Positions 9,441 to 18,023 of a DNA stretch of 64,000 nucleotides are shown here, in pieces. The notes under the pieces were generated by a model. It ran no database searches. It saw only the letters and a list, made by a program, of their open reading frames with translations, and was not told the DNA's origin. The first letter of the stretch is position 1. Each line of letters opens with the position of its first letter. The stretch comes from CAVQOB01 sp963714325. GTDB lineage: Bacteria > Pseudomonadota > Alphaproteobacteria > Rhizobiales > Hyphomicrobiaceae. Made by a program: the position numbers and the translations under genes. The stretch covers positions 558,001 to 622,000 of the forward strand of contig CAVQOB010000008.1 in NCBI GenBank assembly GCA_963714325.1. Reading direction: 5' to 3'.

Positions 9441-10802
9441 TTGCTTGACCGACCCAAGTCTATTGCACGGCCGGGCGCAGGCATCGCGATCCGGGAAGGC
9501 GTCATTCATTTTACCGATGACGCCGGCAATACATTCGCCGCGCGTGGTAAGTGGTTCGAGTTCTACCGGCTATTGATCCTGCGTGATGGTGCGGTGGTCG
9601 ATCGCCATGCGTTGAGCCAGCTCAAGTCCTGGAGCAGCGACGGCCTCGCCAACGGCCGTGATGTCGCGCGGCATCTACAATCACAGCGCGTCTGTCGGCT
9701 GCAAAATTCAATCGTGACCTCGCACGCCGTCACACAGGAATGGCAATTCAGCCGAGGCTGGGCGATCCAATATGACGTGGCTGAAACCTCCGGAACCGGC
9801 GCTGCAATCTTCAAGCCGGATGGCGCAGGCTATGGTTCAGTCGCGTTGCCCGATGATGCCGACATCGCTGACTGGGCTTTCCCGGCCCTCGAAGCCTATT
9901 TGAAGTTCTGCACCGGCGATATTCCCGGTGCCTATGCCGCTTCCACGCAGGCTCTCGATCTAGCGCCAAGTGGCGATGTTCGCGCAGTCTCGCTGCTCAT
10001 GTGCCTCCGGCTCGCCCCACGGCTTCCTGCAACCGACGCGGCTCTGGATACGCTTGAGAGTTTAGCCGACCAGCTCCATGCATTGCCGCCGAGCGCGCTC
10101 GGTGATCATGCGCGCCAGCGTTATAGGCTGTATCGCTCGCTCTATGCACCAGCGTCCGAGTGGCCGCAACTCGCGCGCCGTCTGGAGGAGACGATCAGCG
10201 CGCCAAGCCTGGGGCTCGATCCGATCGCGCTCGGCTACGCCTTGAGCTATGCCGCCGTCACGCAGCGGCGTCTCGGCGATCTTGCGCGCGCGGCGCGGCA
10301 AATCGAACGCGCGCTGGTGCATGCGATCGCCGGTGGCGAGCTCTTCATGCTGCAAGCCGTGCTGTTCAACTTCGGTCTTATTCACGCGGACCTTGCGCGT
10401 CACGCCCCGCATTCATCGGCCGCGCCGCGGGCGATCCGCGCGCTCGAAGCCGTGTCACGCATCACGCGAACGCATCGCATCGGCAACGACAGCGCGCAGA
10501 ACGAGCTTGCGATCGCTGAGATTCTGATCGACCAGGCCGCGTTCGAGAAGGCCGAGGAATACCTCGAAGAAGCACGCCGCATTATTGCGCGATCCGAAAA
10601 TGCCTACGACGCGGCTGTGCTGGCGCATCGCCAACTGCAAATTTGCCAGCGCCGCGATGGCGCTTCGCTGACACCGAAGGCGCTTCAACAACGCATTGAA
10701 CATTGCGCCGAGCTTTACGCTGCATGCGAGCGCGACGATCTCGCCCGAAGCATGCGTGCCGAGTTGAAGGAGCGGTTGCAGCCGTACACGAAACGGAGTT
10801 AG
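9441..10802 (+). CDS. TPR-type protein in the RTX locus, possible winged-helix N-terminus
   Basis: The 453-residue frame starts with TTG at 9441, preceded by AGGGGGGAT. From about residue 140 onward the protein is a run of amphipathic helix pairs with alanine and leucine spacing typical of tetratricopeptide repeats (for example ALGYALSYAAVTQRRLGDLARA and AEEYLEEARRII, each cut here). The first ~100 residues (LLILRDGAVVDRHALSQL followed by a beta-rich segment) resemble the pattern of OmpR-type winged-helix domains of TPR-coupled regulators, but the match is weak. It sits between the two RTX genes, so a role in their regulation or assembly is possible. No function is established. Confidence 0.6.
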   Translation: MLDRPKSIARPGAGIAIREGVIHFTDDAGNTFAARGKWFEFYRLLILRDGAVVDRHALSQLKSWSSDGLANGRDVARHLQSQRVCRLQNSIVTSHAVTQEWQFSRGWAIQYDVAETSGTGAAIFKPDGAGYGSVALPDDADIADWAFPALEAYLKFCTGDIPGAYAASTQALDLAPSGDVRAVSLLMCLRLAPRLPATDAALDTLESLADQLHALPPSALGDHARQRYRLYRSLYAPASEWPQLARRLEETISAPSLGLDPIALGYALSYAAVTQRRLGDLARAARQIERALVHAIAGGELFMLQAVLFNFGLIHADLARHAPHSSAAPRAIRALEAVSRITRTHRIGNDSAQNELAIAEILIDQAAFEKAEEYLEEARRIIARSENAYDAAVLAHRQLQICQRRDGASLTPKALQQRIEHCAELYAACERDDLARSMRAELKERLQPYTKRS

Positions 10803-10869
10803 CAAAGTCACTACGCATCAATGACTGGACACTCGACAATCAATTCAAAAGGGAACGGGGGAACTCACA

Positions 10870-13368
10870 ATGCCCATCACACGCAGCGGAAACGTCACGC
10901 AGCTCACGACCGTCGCCGACAATTACTATAACACCGACGAAGCCCAGCTTGAGCTCCTCGCTAATGGCAATCTCGCCGCGGTTTTCCGATCCGGCATGTT
11001 CGGAGCGCCAGGGCAGAACGGAACGACGAATTTGCGCTCGGTGCTTCTCAATCAGAGCGGCGCCGCGCAATCGGCGGTGCAACTCGTCGCCAGCGGCGAC
11101 GCCGTCACCTATGTCAGCGGTGCCACCATGTCGAGCCTTGCCGCCGGCGGCCTCTTCCTGGCCTGGGAGAGTGGAGCTGACGAGGGTGGCCCTGGAGATG
11201 CCGACGTCTACGGTCGGATCTACACGGCAGCCGGTACACCCGTGAGCGCAGCATTCGCCGTGCCATTAGATGGCGCCAATGGCGAGTTCGATGTCGACGT
11301 GCTCGCTCTCGCCAATGGCAATTTCCTGTTGACCTGGTCGGATCTCGGAACTTCCGTATTGCCAAATCTCAACACCGAAATCATCGGACAAATCTTCACG
11401 CCGGCAGGCGTCCGCGTCGGCGGCGAGTTCCAGATCAATGCCGATAGCACGAACCTCCAACTCGGTCACGAGGTGATCACGCTGACCGACGGGCGCATCG
11501 CCGCAATCTGGCAGGATGTTGTGCTGGTGATTGATCCCGTCACCGGTCAACCGACGAGTACGCTCGGATCGGTGATGGAGATGCGCTTCCTGACGGCCGC
11601 TGGCGCTGTCACTGGTTCGGACGTGACGGTCGTGACGGCGGCCAGCGGCTTTCAGTTCTCGGATGAGAGTGGCGCTTTCTCGACCCTCCCGCTTGCCGGC
11701 GGCGGTTTTGCCATCTTATGGAGCGAGGACAATTCCGCCACCAATCCGACCAGTGCGACATTTCATCTGAGGTTACAGCGCTTCGATGCCAATGGAACCG
11801 CGGTCGGCGCGGCGACGACCGTGCGGACCGTTACCGGCTTTGATACTGAGGCCAACAGCGATGCGTTTGGAACGATCGAATTGCAACAGTTGGCCGATGG
11901 CAACCTGCTGGCATTCTGGATGCAAGGTTCCGGCTCATCGACGCCGCAGCAGTTTATACCTCCTGAGGCGCACGTCGCCGTGGTCGGTACAACCGGCACA
12001 GTGTTGATCGGCGCGACTGCGCTCGATACCCTACCGGGGACCTTTGCGGGCGATATCATTGCCATCGAAGTGCTCCCCAATGGACAATTGATGGCGCTTG
12101 CGGCCACGAACAACGGAACGTTCCTGACCTACAACACCGTCCTGTTCAACATCAACGTCAATGGCAATACCATCGACGGCACGCCCGGGAACGATCCGGC
12201 CCTCAACGGAACGCCGCAGGACGACACGATCAACGGCCTTGGCGGCAATGATGCGCTGGCCGGATTTGCCGGCAACGATCAACTCAATGGCGGCGATGGC
12301 GACGACACGCTGATAGGCGGCCTTGGTAATGACGCCAACAACGGCGGCATCGGCATTGACACGCTCAATCTGCAGGACGCGACTGGCAACGTCTCGCTGT
12401 CGTTGAACGTCAACGGCGACGGATCAGTGACGGCGGCCGGCATTGATAGCGACACCTTCACTAGCATTGAGAATGTCATCTCCGGCTCGGGCAACGACTT
12501 CCTGCAGGGCAATGCGCTGGCCAACCGGATCGAAGCCGGCGCCGGCTTCGACAACGTCTATGGCGGCGGCGGGAATGACTCGCTCTACGGCGGCATCAAC
12601 GAGGATGTGCTGGTCGGCGATGCTGGTAATGACAGTGTATTCGGTGGCGACGGTGGCGATATTTTGTCGGAACTGTTCGACAGCCTCGGCTCCGGCGACG
12701 ATTTCTTCGATGGCGGTAACGGCGTCGACATCATGTACTCCGCCGCCGGCAACGACGAGGTCTACGGCGGCGGCGACGCGGCCAACAACTACGCCAATCT
12801 CGGGCTCGGCAACGACCAATATTCCGGCGCCAGCGGCACCGATGTCGTCGAGGCCGGCGCCGGCCTCGATTTGATCTACGGCGCCGCCGGCGACGACAGC
12901 ATCTATGGCGATGCCGACAACGACACGGTGTACGGAGGCAGCGGCATCGACCTGCTGTCGGGCTCGACCGGCAACAACTCACTCGACGGCGGCGATGACA
13001 ATGACCTGCTGATTGGTGACGACGGCACCGACACGCTGCTCGGCAGCGACGGCATCGACGTGATGTATGGCTTCGCCGACAACGACACGCTCAACGGTGG
13101 TATCGGCGGCGATGTCGATGCGTTCTACGGCGGCGCCGGTAATGACACCTATCAGGTCGGTGGCACCGGGTATGACTACGACTACCTCTGGGACTTCGTT
13201 GGCGGCGCCGGCGCCAGCGACGTGATCGCACTGCAGACGGGCGCGACGATAACGCTGCAGTACACGTCGAGCGGCAACTACTACATCGACCTGAGCAACG
13301 GCTCGCATGTCGTCGTCGTCGGGGTGACCAGCATCCTCGCCGAGGATATCGTGTTGAACGGGTTCTAA
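10870..13368 (+). CDS. RTX (hemolysin-type calcium-binding repeat) protein, copy 2
   Basis: An 832-residue protein starting at ATG 10870 after GGAACGGGGGAACTCACA. The first ~420 residues contain a repeated motif of about 50-70 residues with cores such as LANGNLAAVF, LANGNFLLTWS, LTDGRIAAIW, LAGGGFAILWS and LADGNLLAFW, which suggests a beta-propeller-like array. RTX nonapeptides follow from about residue 435 (GTPQDDTINGLGGNDALAG, cut here). The final ~300 residues are nearly identical to those of RTX copy 1. The pairing of different N-terminal domains with the same RTX/secretion module suggests that different cargo uses the same calcium-dependent export module. Type I secretion is inferred. 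Confidence 0.9.
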   Translation: MPITRSGNVTQLTTVADNYYNTDEAQLELLANGNLAAVFRSGMFGAPGQNGTTNLRSVLLNQSGAAQSAVQLVASGDAVTYVSGATMSSLAAGGLFLAWESGADEGGPGDADVYGRIYTAAGTPVSAAFAVPLDGANGEFDVDVLALANGNFLLTWSDLGTSVLPNLNTEIIGQIFTPAGVRVGGEFQINADSTNLQLGHEVITLTDGRIAAIWQDVVLVIDPVTGQPTSTLGSVMEMRFLTAAGAVTGSDVTVVTAASGFQFSDESGAFSTLPLAGGGFAILWSEDNSATNPTSATFHLRLQRFDANGTAVGAATTVRTVTGFDTEANSDAFGTIELQQLADGNLLAFWMQGSGSSTPQQFIPPEAHVAVVGTTGTVLIGATALDTLPGTFAGDIIAIEVLPNGQLMALAATNNGTFLTYNTVLFNINVNGNTIDGTPGNDPALNGTPQDDTINGLGGNDALAGFAGNDQLNGGDGDDTLIGGLGNDANNGGIGIDTLNLQDATGNVSLSLNVNGDGSVTAAGIDSDTFTSIENVISGSGNDFLQGNALANRIEAGAGFDNVYGGGGNDSLYGGINEDVLVGDAGNDSVFGGDGGDILSELFDSLGSGDDFFDGGNGVDIMYSAAGNDEVYGGGDAANNYANLGLGNDQYSGASGTDVVEAGAGLDLIYGAAGDDSIYGDADNDTVYGGSGIDLLSGSTGNNSLDGGDDNDLLIGDDGTDTLLGSDGIDVMYGFADNDTLNGGIGGDVDAFYGGAGNDTYQVGGTGYDYDYLWDFVGGAGASDVIALQTGATITLQYTSSGNYYIDLSNGSHVVVVGVTSILAEDIVLNGF
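12469..13366 (+). repeat. direct repeat, copy B (RTX C-terminal module)
   Basis: Partner of the repeat at 7781-8678, about 99.5 percent identical by direct comparison. The single amino acid difference is D to N in an RTX turn (SGSTGNNSL here, SGSTGNDSL in copy A). Confidence 0.95.
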
Positions 13369-13376
13369 AGCGTCAA

Positions 13377-13404
13377 CGGCGTCAGACGTGTGCGCCTGAC
13401 GCCG
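13377..13404. terminator. hairpin between convergent RTX copy 2 and hydroxypyruvate isomerase genes
   Basis: Perfect 9-base arms CGGCGTCAG and CTGACGCCG enclose a 10-base loop, just after the RTX stop. There is no T-run. Its place between convergent genes fits a bidirectional terminator or stabilising hairpin. Confidence 0.45.
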
Positions 13405-13443
13405 GCTAACGTCCATTATTACGCTTCGCTGCGCCGGTGGCTT

Positions 13444-14232
13444 TCAGCCGAGCTTTACGCCGAGTGTATCCGCCCATGCCAGCCCGGCGAGCGTTGCGCC
13501 GCGCGGCTTGTATTCGCAGCCGACGTAGCCGGTGAAGCCACTGTCGTCGATCAGCTTGAAGAGATGGCGGAAGTTCAGTTCGCCATCGTCTGGCTCGCCG
13601 CGATCGGGCGGGTTGGCGATCTGATAGTGTCGTGCCAGCGCACCGAACTCCTTGATCGCCATCGCGACGTCGCCTTCCATCACCTGCCGGTGATAAAGGT
13701 CGAATTGCAACCCGACATTGGTCCCACCGGTTTCGTGCCAGACTTGATGGATGATCGAGCGGGCTTCGCTGGTCGTATTGAGGAAGTAGCCGGGGATGTC
13801 ACGCGTGTTGATCGGCTCGATGATGATATCGACGCCGCTGCTGGCCGCCATCTTAGACGCCGTCTTGAGATTGGCGACATAGGTGCTGCGCACGGCACCG
13901 TGATGTCTGAGACCGGCCATCGCGAACATCCGTTTGCAATCGAGCGCCGCCGCGTATTCCAATGCCCGCTTTGTTGCCTCAGTGAAGTCCTTCTCGCGTC
14001 CCGGCAAAGCGGAAAGCCCGCGCTCGCCCTTTGTCCAATCGCCATGCCCGAAGTTGAACAACGCTTGCGTCAATCCGTTAGCCCTGAGCCGCGCGCTCAA
14101 TTCGGCAGCCGGCGCAACAAACGGATCGAGATACTCGACCGCCTTGAAGCCCGCCTTAGCCGCCGCCTCGAAGCGATCGAGGAACGGCAATTCGGTAAAC
14201 AGAAACGAGAGATTGGCAGCAAATTTCGGCAT
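13444..14232 (-). CDS. hyi: hydroxypyruvate isomerase-like TIM-barrel protein
   Basis: The start at MPKFAANLSFLFTE (14232) is preferred to the upstream ATG at 14253, because family members begin this way. The 262-residue protein has the xylose isomerase-like TIM-barrel pattern, with ATLG...EYLDPF near the N-terminus, IEPINTRDIPGYFLN in the middle and GYVGCEYKPRG near the end, as in Hyi. Hyi interconverts hydroxypyruvate and tartronate semialdehyde; some relatives act on other 2-keto sugars (OtnI). It is the last gene of a five-gene minus-strand cassette and begins 17 bases after the preceding GNAT gene. The cassette as a whole suggests metabolism of short hydroxy- or keto-acids. Confidence 0.85.
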   Translation of the reverse strand: MPKFAANLSFLFTELPFLDRFEAAAKAGFKAVEYLDPFVAPAAELSARLRANGLTQALFNFGHGDWTKGERGLSALPGREKDFTEATKRALEYAAALDCKRMFAMAGLRHHGAVRSTYVANLKTASKMAASSGVDIIIEPINTRDIPGYFLNTTSEARSIIHQVWHETGGTNVGLQFDLYHRQVMEGDVAMAIKEFGALARHYQIANPPDRGEPDDGELNFRHLFKLIDDSGFTGYVGCEYKPRGATLAGLAWADTLGVKLG

Positions 14233-14249
14233 GGTGGCATCGCGTCCTT

Positions 14250-14744
14250 TCAAGTCTGTCGGTTATCCAGTCGCTTCATCATGTGCGTGATTTCGCGATC
14301 GGCAAGTTGTTCCGTCGACTCGATGTGGTAGCCGCTGCGCTGATACCAGTTGATCAGTGGCGCCAGCGGCGATCCGGTATAGAGCCGGATGATCGTGCGC
14401 TTCAGTTGCCGCGCCCTGACCTCCGCCGCGTCCAGCATGATCGGCCCGAGGCCCTGGCCCTGCGCGTCGGGAGCGGCGGCGATCGACCAAATCAACAGAT
14501 CGTCGGCACGCACTTCCAGGATCAGCACGCCGCGCAAACGGTCGCGCTCCTCAGCGAGCCAAACCTCCATGGTCGCAAAGATCTCGCCATAGTCGGCCTT
14601 GAGCGGCAAAGGCTCCAACCCCAGCAGGCGGCGGTTCTTGGCATAGGCCGCCGCTTGCAGCGCCTCGACATGCGCGCGATCTTGTTCGTTCGCGCGACGG
14701 AACGAGACGGGAGCCGGAGCATACCGATTGGGTTGGTCGATCAC
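14250..14744 (-). CDS. GNAT family N-acetyltransferase (single-domain)
   Basis: The GTG at 14744 is chosen because it overlaps the stop of the upstream gene as GTGA; a longer reading to 14825 exists. The 164-residue product carries the GNAT acetyl-CoA loop IAAAPDAQGQGLGPIMLD and a C-terminal LINWYQRSGYHIES typical of the fold. The substrate cannot be told from sequence. It is translationally coupled to the RimJ-like acetyltransferase and followed closely by hyi. Confidence 0.8.
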   Translation of the reverse strand: MIDQPNRYAPAPVSFRRANEQDRAHVEALQAAAYAKNRRLLGLEPLPLKADYGEIFATMEVWLAEERDRLRGVLILEVRADDLLIWSIAAAPDAQGQGLGPIMLDAAEVRARQLKRTIIRLYTGSPLAPLINWYQRSGYHIESTEQLADREITHMMKRLDNRQT

Positions 14745-15478
14745 GTCGTCAATGCCGCCTTGGTGAGTGCTGAAAGCGCGGTCCTCTGCTGCCCATGCTC
14801 GTCGAAGTTTTTCGGATCCAGCCACGCCTCATAGGCAGCCTTAAGTCGCGGCCATTCTTCATCGATCATCGCGTACCATGCCGTGTCACGCGTCCGCCCC
14901 TTGATGATCACGGCGCGGCGAAACAGCCCTTCATAGGAAAATCCAAACCGCAGCGCCGACACCCGCGACGGCGCATTGAGCGCGTTGCATTTCCATTCGA
15001 ACCGCCGATAGCCGAGGCCGTCGAACACGTATTGGGCGAAAAGAAAATTGGCTTCCGTCGTCACGCGGCTGCGCGAAATCGCCGGCCCCCAGTAGATGCT
15101 GCCGGTCTCGATCACCTGATGCGCCGGATCAATCCGCATCAACGTCTGCCGCCCTTCGCAGCGCCCAGTTGCCTTGTCGATCACCGCAAAGAACAACGGG
15201 TCAACGCTGGCCGCTGACCTCTCCAGCCAGGCTTGGAACTCGGCGCGGCTCGCCGGCGGCTCCTCGAACAAATACAGGAACCGCGCGTGGGCATCCGGCG
15301 GCGTCGACGCCTCGAACAAATCTTCGCCATGCCGCTTCGGATCGAGCGGCTCAAGCCGGCAATAGCGACCATCGAGAACCACCCGTTCCGGCCGCTTTGC
15401 CGGCTGCAGATGGGCGACCCTCGGCCCGATCGGCAGGCCTGATACGCGATCGATTTCTTGCGGAATGCGATCGCTCAC
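14741..15478 (-). CDS. GNAT family N-acetyltransferase, RimJ/RimL type
   Basis: A 245-residue protein starting at GTG 15478, which overlaps the SDR stop as GTGA. Sequence landmarks are VVLDGRYCRLEPLDP near the N-terminus, IETGSIYWGP in the middle and RRFEWKCNALNAPSRVSAL, the RimJ/RimL-like acetyl-CoA region, then FGFSYEGLFRRAVIIKGRTRDT. Family members acetylate protein N-termini or small molecules. The target is unknown. It is the third gene of the five-gene cassette. Confidence 0.85.
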   Translation of the reverse strand: MSDRIPQEIDRVSGLPIGPRVAHLQPAKRPERVVLDGRYCRLEPLDPKRHGEDLFEASTPPDAHARFLYLFEEPPASRAEFQAWLERSAASVDPLFFAVIDKATGRCEGRQTLMRIDPAHQVIETGSIYWGPAISRSRVTTEANFLFAQYVFDGLGYRRFEWKCNALNAPSRVSALRFGFSYEGLFRRAVIIKGRTRDTAWYAMIDEEWPRLKAAYEAWLDPKNFDEHGQQRTALSALTKAALTT

Positions 15479-16230
15479 AAGGCAAATCCTCCATCGACCA
15501 GGAAGATCTGTCCGGTCGTGAATGCGCTCTCGTCGCTCGCCAGATAGACTGCCATCGCGGCAATTTCTTCAGCTGTGCCGAGCCGCCCCATCGGTTGGCG
15601 ATCGACGAACATCTGCCGCACCTCCGCCTCGGTCTTCTTCAGCGCCTTCGCCTGCGCCGCAATGCGGCCATCGAGGGAAGGTGACTGCACCGTACCTGGA
15701 CAAATCGCGTTGCAGCGTACGCCCTTGCGGATGAAGTCCGCGGCGACGGCCTTCGATAACCCGATCACCGCGGCCTTCGTCGCGCCATAGGCGTAGCGGT
15801 TGGGAATGCCGCGCACCGAACCCGCGCCCGATGCGATATTGACGATCGAGCCGCCGCCCTTGGCCAGCATCGCCGGCAGGAAAGCCTTGATCGTGCGATG
15901 CATGGCATTGACGTTGAGGTCGAACGAAAACGCCCAGTCCTTGTCGGAGCATTCGAGCACCGAGCCGGCGGCGACATAGCCCGCTGCATTGAACAGGATG
16001 TCGACTGCGCCAACCGTCTGGGCCATCGCCTCGACGGCTTTCGTATCCGTTACGTCCAGTTTGTGGACTTGGGCGATCCCGGCCTTTTGGAGGCGCGCCA
16101 ACGCCTTCTCGTCGATATCGGTCGCGTGCACCGTCGCGCCTTCGCGATGGAACGCAAGTGCCGTCGCTTCGCCTATACCGGCGCCGGACGCCGTGCAAAA
16201 CGCAATCTTCCCCTTCAGTCGTCCACTCAC
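15475..16230 (-). CDS. short-chain dehydrogenase/reductase, BDH2/ketodeoxyfuconate dehydrogenase-like
   Basis: A 251-residue SDR with TASGAGIG as nucleotide loop, NAAG, the catalytic Ser in NIASGAGS and the YGATK Tyr/Lys pair, then CPGTVQSPS and a final DGGFAL. The segment GIPNRYAYGATKAAVIGLSK and the ending RQPMGRLG...DESAFTTGQ resemble type 2 3-hydroxybutyrate dehydrogenases and 2-keto-3-deoxy-L-fuconate dehydrogenases. The start is GTG at 16230, with GGAGGAG 6 bases upstream, and it overlaps the preceding stop. An NAD-dependent oxidation of a hydroxy acid fits the cassette; the exact substrate is open. Confidence 0.88.
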   Translation of the reverse strand: MSGRLKGKIAFCTASGAGIGEATALAFHREGATVHATDIDEKALARLQKAGIAQVHKLDVTDTKAVEAMAQTVGAVDILFNAAGYVAAGSVLECSDKDWAFSFDLNVNAMHRTIKAFLPAMLAKGGGSIVNIASGAGSVRGIPNRYAYGATKAAVIGLSKAVAADFIRKGVRCNAICPGTVQSPSLDGRIAAQAKALKKTEAEVRQMFVDRQPMGRLGTAEEIAAMAVYLASDESAFTTGQIFLVDGGFAL

Positions 16231-17063
16231 GTCGATGCTCCTCCAAAGTGTTTCGAAATCTCGGCAAACGATGCAGCCTCGCGGCCATAGGTGAATGTGC
16301 CATGATCCTTCATTTCACGACCAGCCCTGATCAGCGCGCCGAGTGCTGTCCTGGCGGGCGCGCCGCCGGTAGAGATTCGCTTGACGCCTGCCGCCGCGAG
16401 TTCTGCGACGGTCAGATGCGCGTTGCCGGAGCTGACAAGAATATTGACCGGCTTTGTCACCGCCGCAAGGACCGCTCGGATCTGCTCCATGGTATTCAGT
16501 CCAGGCGCATAGAGCACATCGGCACCGGCTGCCTCAAAGGCCTGCAGACGGCGGATTGTATCGGGCAGATCATGGCGCTTGTGCAGAAAGTTCTCCGCCC
16601 GCGCGGTCAGCATGAAAGGGAACGCGAGACGGCGGGCTGCTGCAACGGATGCCGTGACGCGCGCCACGGCCACATCAATGGGATAGATCGGATCGCCAAC
16701 GTCGCCCGTCGCATCCTCGATCGAGCAACCAACCAGCCCGGTGGCGGCAGCCAGTGGTATCGTGCTTGCAGCCTCATCGGGTGCGTGGGCAAAAAGGTTC
16801 TCGAGATCGGCGCTGACCGGCAGATGTGTCGCATCGGCGATCATCCGCGCATTGGCAAGCGTCGCATCGCGTGAGACGAGGCCAGCTCCATCCGCAGCAC
16901 CAAGCATAAACGCCAAGCCAGCGCTCGTCGTTGCCAGCGCTTCGAACCCCAGCGACGTCAGGATTTTTGCCGTGCCGGCATCCCAGGGATTGGGAATGAC
17001 GAACGCACCAGCACGCGTGTGCAGCGCGCGAAATGCGGCGGCCTTCTGCGCCTGTGTTGTCAT
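16227..17063 (-). CDS. isocitrate lyase/PEP mutase superfamily protein
   Basis: The start at ATG 17063 (MTTQAQKAAAFRALH) is chosen because GGAGG is 5 bases upstream; the adjacent ATG at 17066 and an upstream start at 17120 are less likely. The 278-residue protein has the superfamily pattern FVIPNPWDAGTA, ALATTSAGLA, the metal-site region SADLENLF and SIEDATGD, and GADVLYAPGL. Members include 2-methylisocitrate lyase, oxaloacetate decarboxylase and PEP mutase. This one lacks the classical PrpB lyase signature KKCGH, so a true methylisocitrate lyase is unlikely. It is the first gene of the cassette and may supply a C2-C4 keto acid to the SDR and Hyi-like enzymes. Confidence 0.85.
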   Translation of the reverse strand: MTTQAQKAAAFRALHTRAGAFVIPNPWDAGTAKILTSLGFEALATTSAGLAFMLGAADGAGLVSRDATLANARMIADATHLPVSADLENLFAHAPDEAASTIPLAAATGLVGCSIEDATGDVGDPIYPIDVAVARVTASVAAARRLAFPFMLTARAENFLHKRHDLPDTIRRLQAFEAAGADVLYAPGLNTMEQIRAVLAAVTKPVNILVSSGNAHLTVAELAAAGVKRISTGGAPARTALGALIRAGREMKDHGTFTYGREAASFAEISKHFGGAST

Positions 17064-17192
17064 CATGGCCTCCGGAGTGGATAACGCGCGATCGCTGCCC
17101 GCGTCCATGTTGCATGGCACGATGATCCTATACAGACTGCTCGATGTTCCCTATGCAAAATTGCAGGATCGTGAATGCAGCTGGAGACGACC

Positions 17193-17952
17193 ATGTTGCT
17201 CAAAGATAAGATTGCGGTGATCACCGGTGCTGCCTCGAAGCGCGGCCTCGGGCAGGCCACCGCCCGGCTGTTTGCCGAACATGGTGCCAAGGTCGCCATC
17301 CTCGATCTCGACGAAGCCCAGGCGCGCCTTGCAGCGTCCGGTTTGCCAGGCAAAGGTCACATCGGTTTTGCATGCGACGTGACCGATCGCAAAGCCTGCT
17401 TGGCCATTGCGGCGATGATCGTCGAGCAGCTCGGGCGAGTCGATATCCTCGTCAACAATGCGGGGATTTCGCAGCCGTTGAAGTTGATGGAGATCAAGCC
17501 GGAAAATTACGACGCCGTGCTCGATGTCAATCTGCGCGGCACGCTCAACATGACGCAGGCCGTCGTGCCGAACATGCGGCACCACAAGTCCGGCTCGATC
17601 ATCAACTTGAGCTCGGTTTCCGCGCAACGCGGCGGCGGCATCTTCGGCGGACCCCACTATTCGGCGGCCAAAGGCGGTATCCTCGGGCTGACCAAAGCCG
17701 CCGCGCGGGAACTGGCACCTGATGGCATCCGCGTCAACGCCATCTGCCCGTCGCTGATCGATACCGACATCGTGCTGTCCGCGCCGGGCTGGACGCAAGA
17801 GCGCGCGGCCGAAGTGATGAAAAGTCATTCCGATGGGGCGAGCCGGCAAAGCCAGCGAGGTCGCCGGCTGCTGCCTGTTCCTGGCCTCCGATCTTTCCAG
17901 CTACGTCACCGGCTCCGAGATCGACGTCAACGGCGGCAGTCACATTCATTGA
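17193..17952 (+). pseudogene. short-chain dehydrogenase/reductase with apparent frameshift
   Basis: The start is ATG 17193 with GGAG 6 bases upstream. The SDR sequence is normal through TGAASKRGLG, NNAG, INLSSVSAQ, HYSAAKG and CPSLIDTDI. At about 17820-17823 (AAAA run) the frame slips: VMK continues out of frame, whereas the +1 frame gives VIPMGRAGKASEVAG, then LASDLSSYVTGSEIDVNGG and SHIH before TGA at 17950. Removing one A restores a full-length SDR of about 253 residues. Without repair, the ORF runs on to 18221 with nonsense sequence. It is divergent from the PEP mutase-family cassette. Either a recent inactivation or a base-calling error explains it. Confidence 0.85.
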
Positions 17953-18023
17953 GAGGTACGATGCGTCGTCGTTTGCCGTCATTGATTGGAGCGGCCGTCG
18001 TGGCTGCCGCGAATCCGGCTCGA

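Noticed and set aside
17820..17823. Programmed ribosomal frameshift in the SDR gene
   Set aside because: An AAAA run alone is a weak slippery site, there is no stimulatory structure evident, and SDR genes are not known to use frameshifting.
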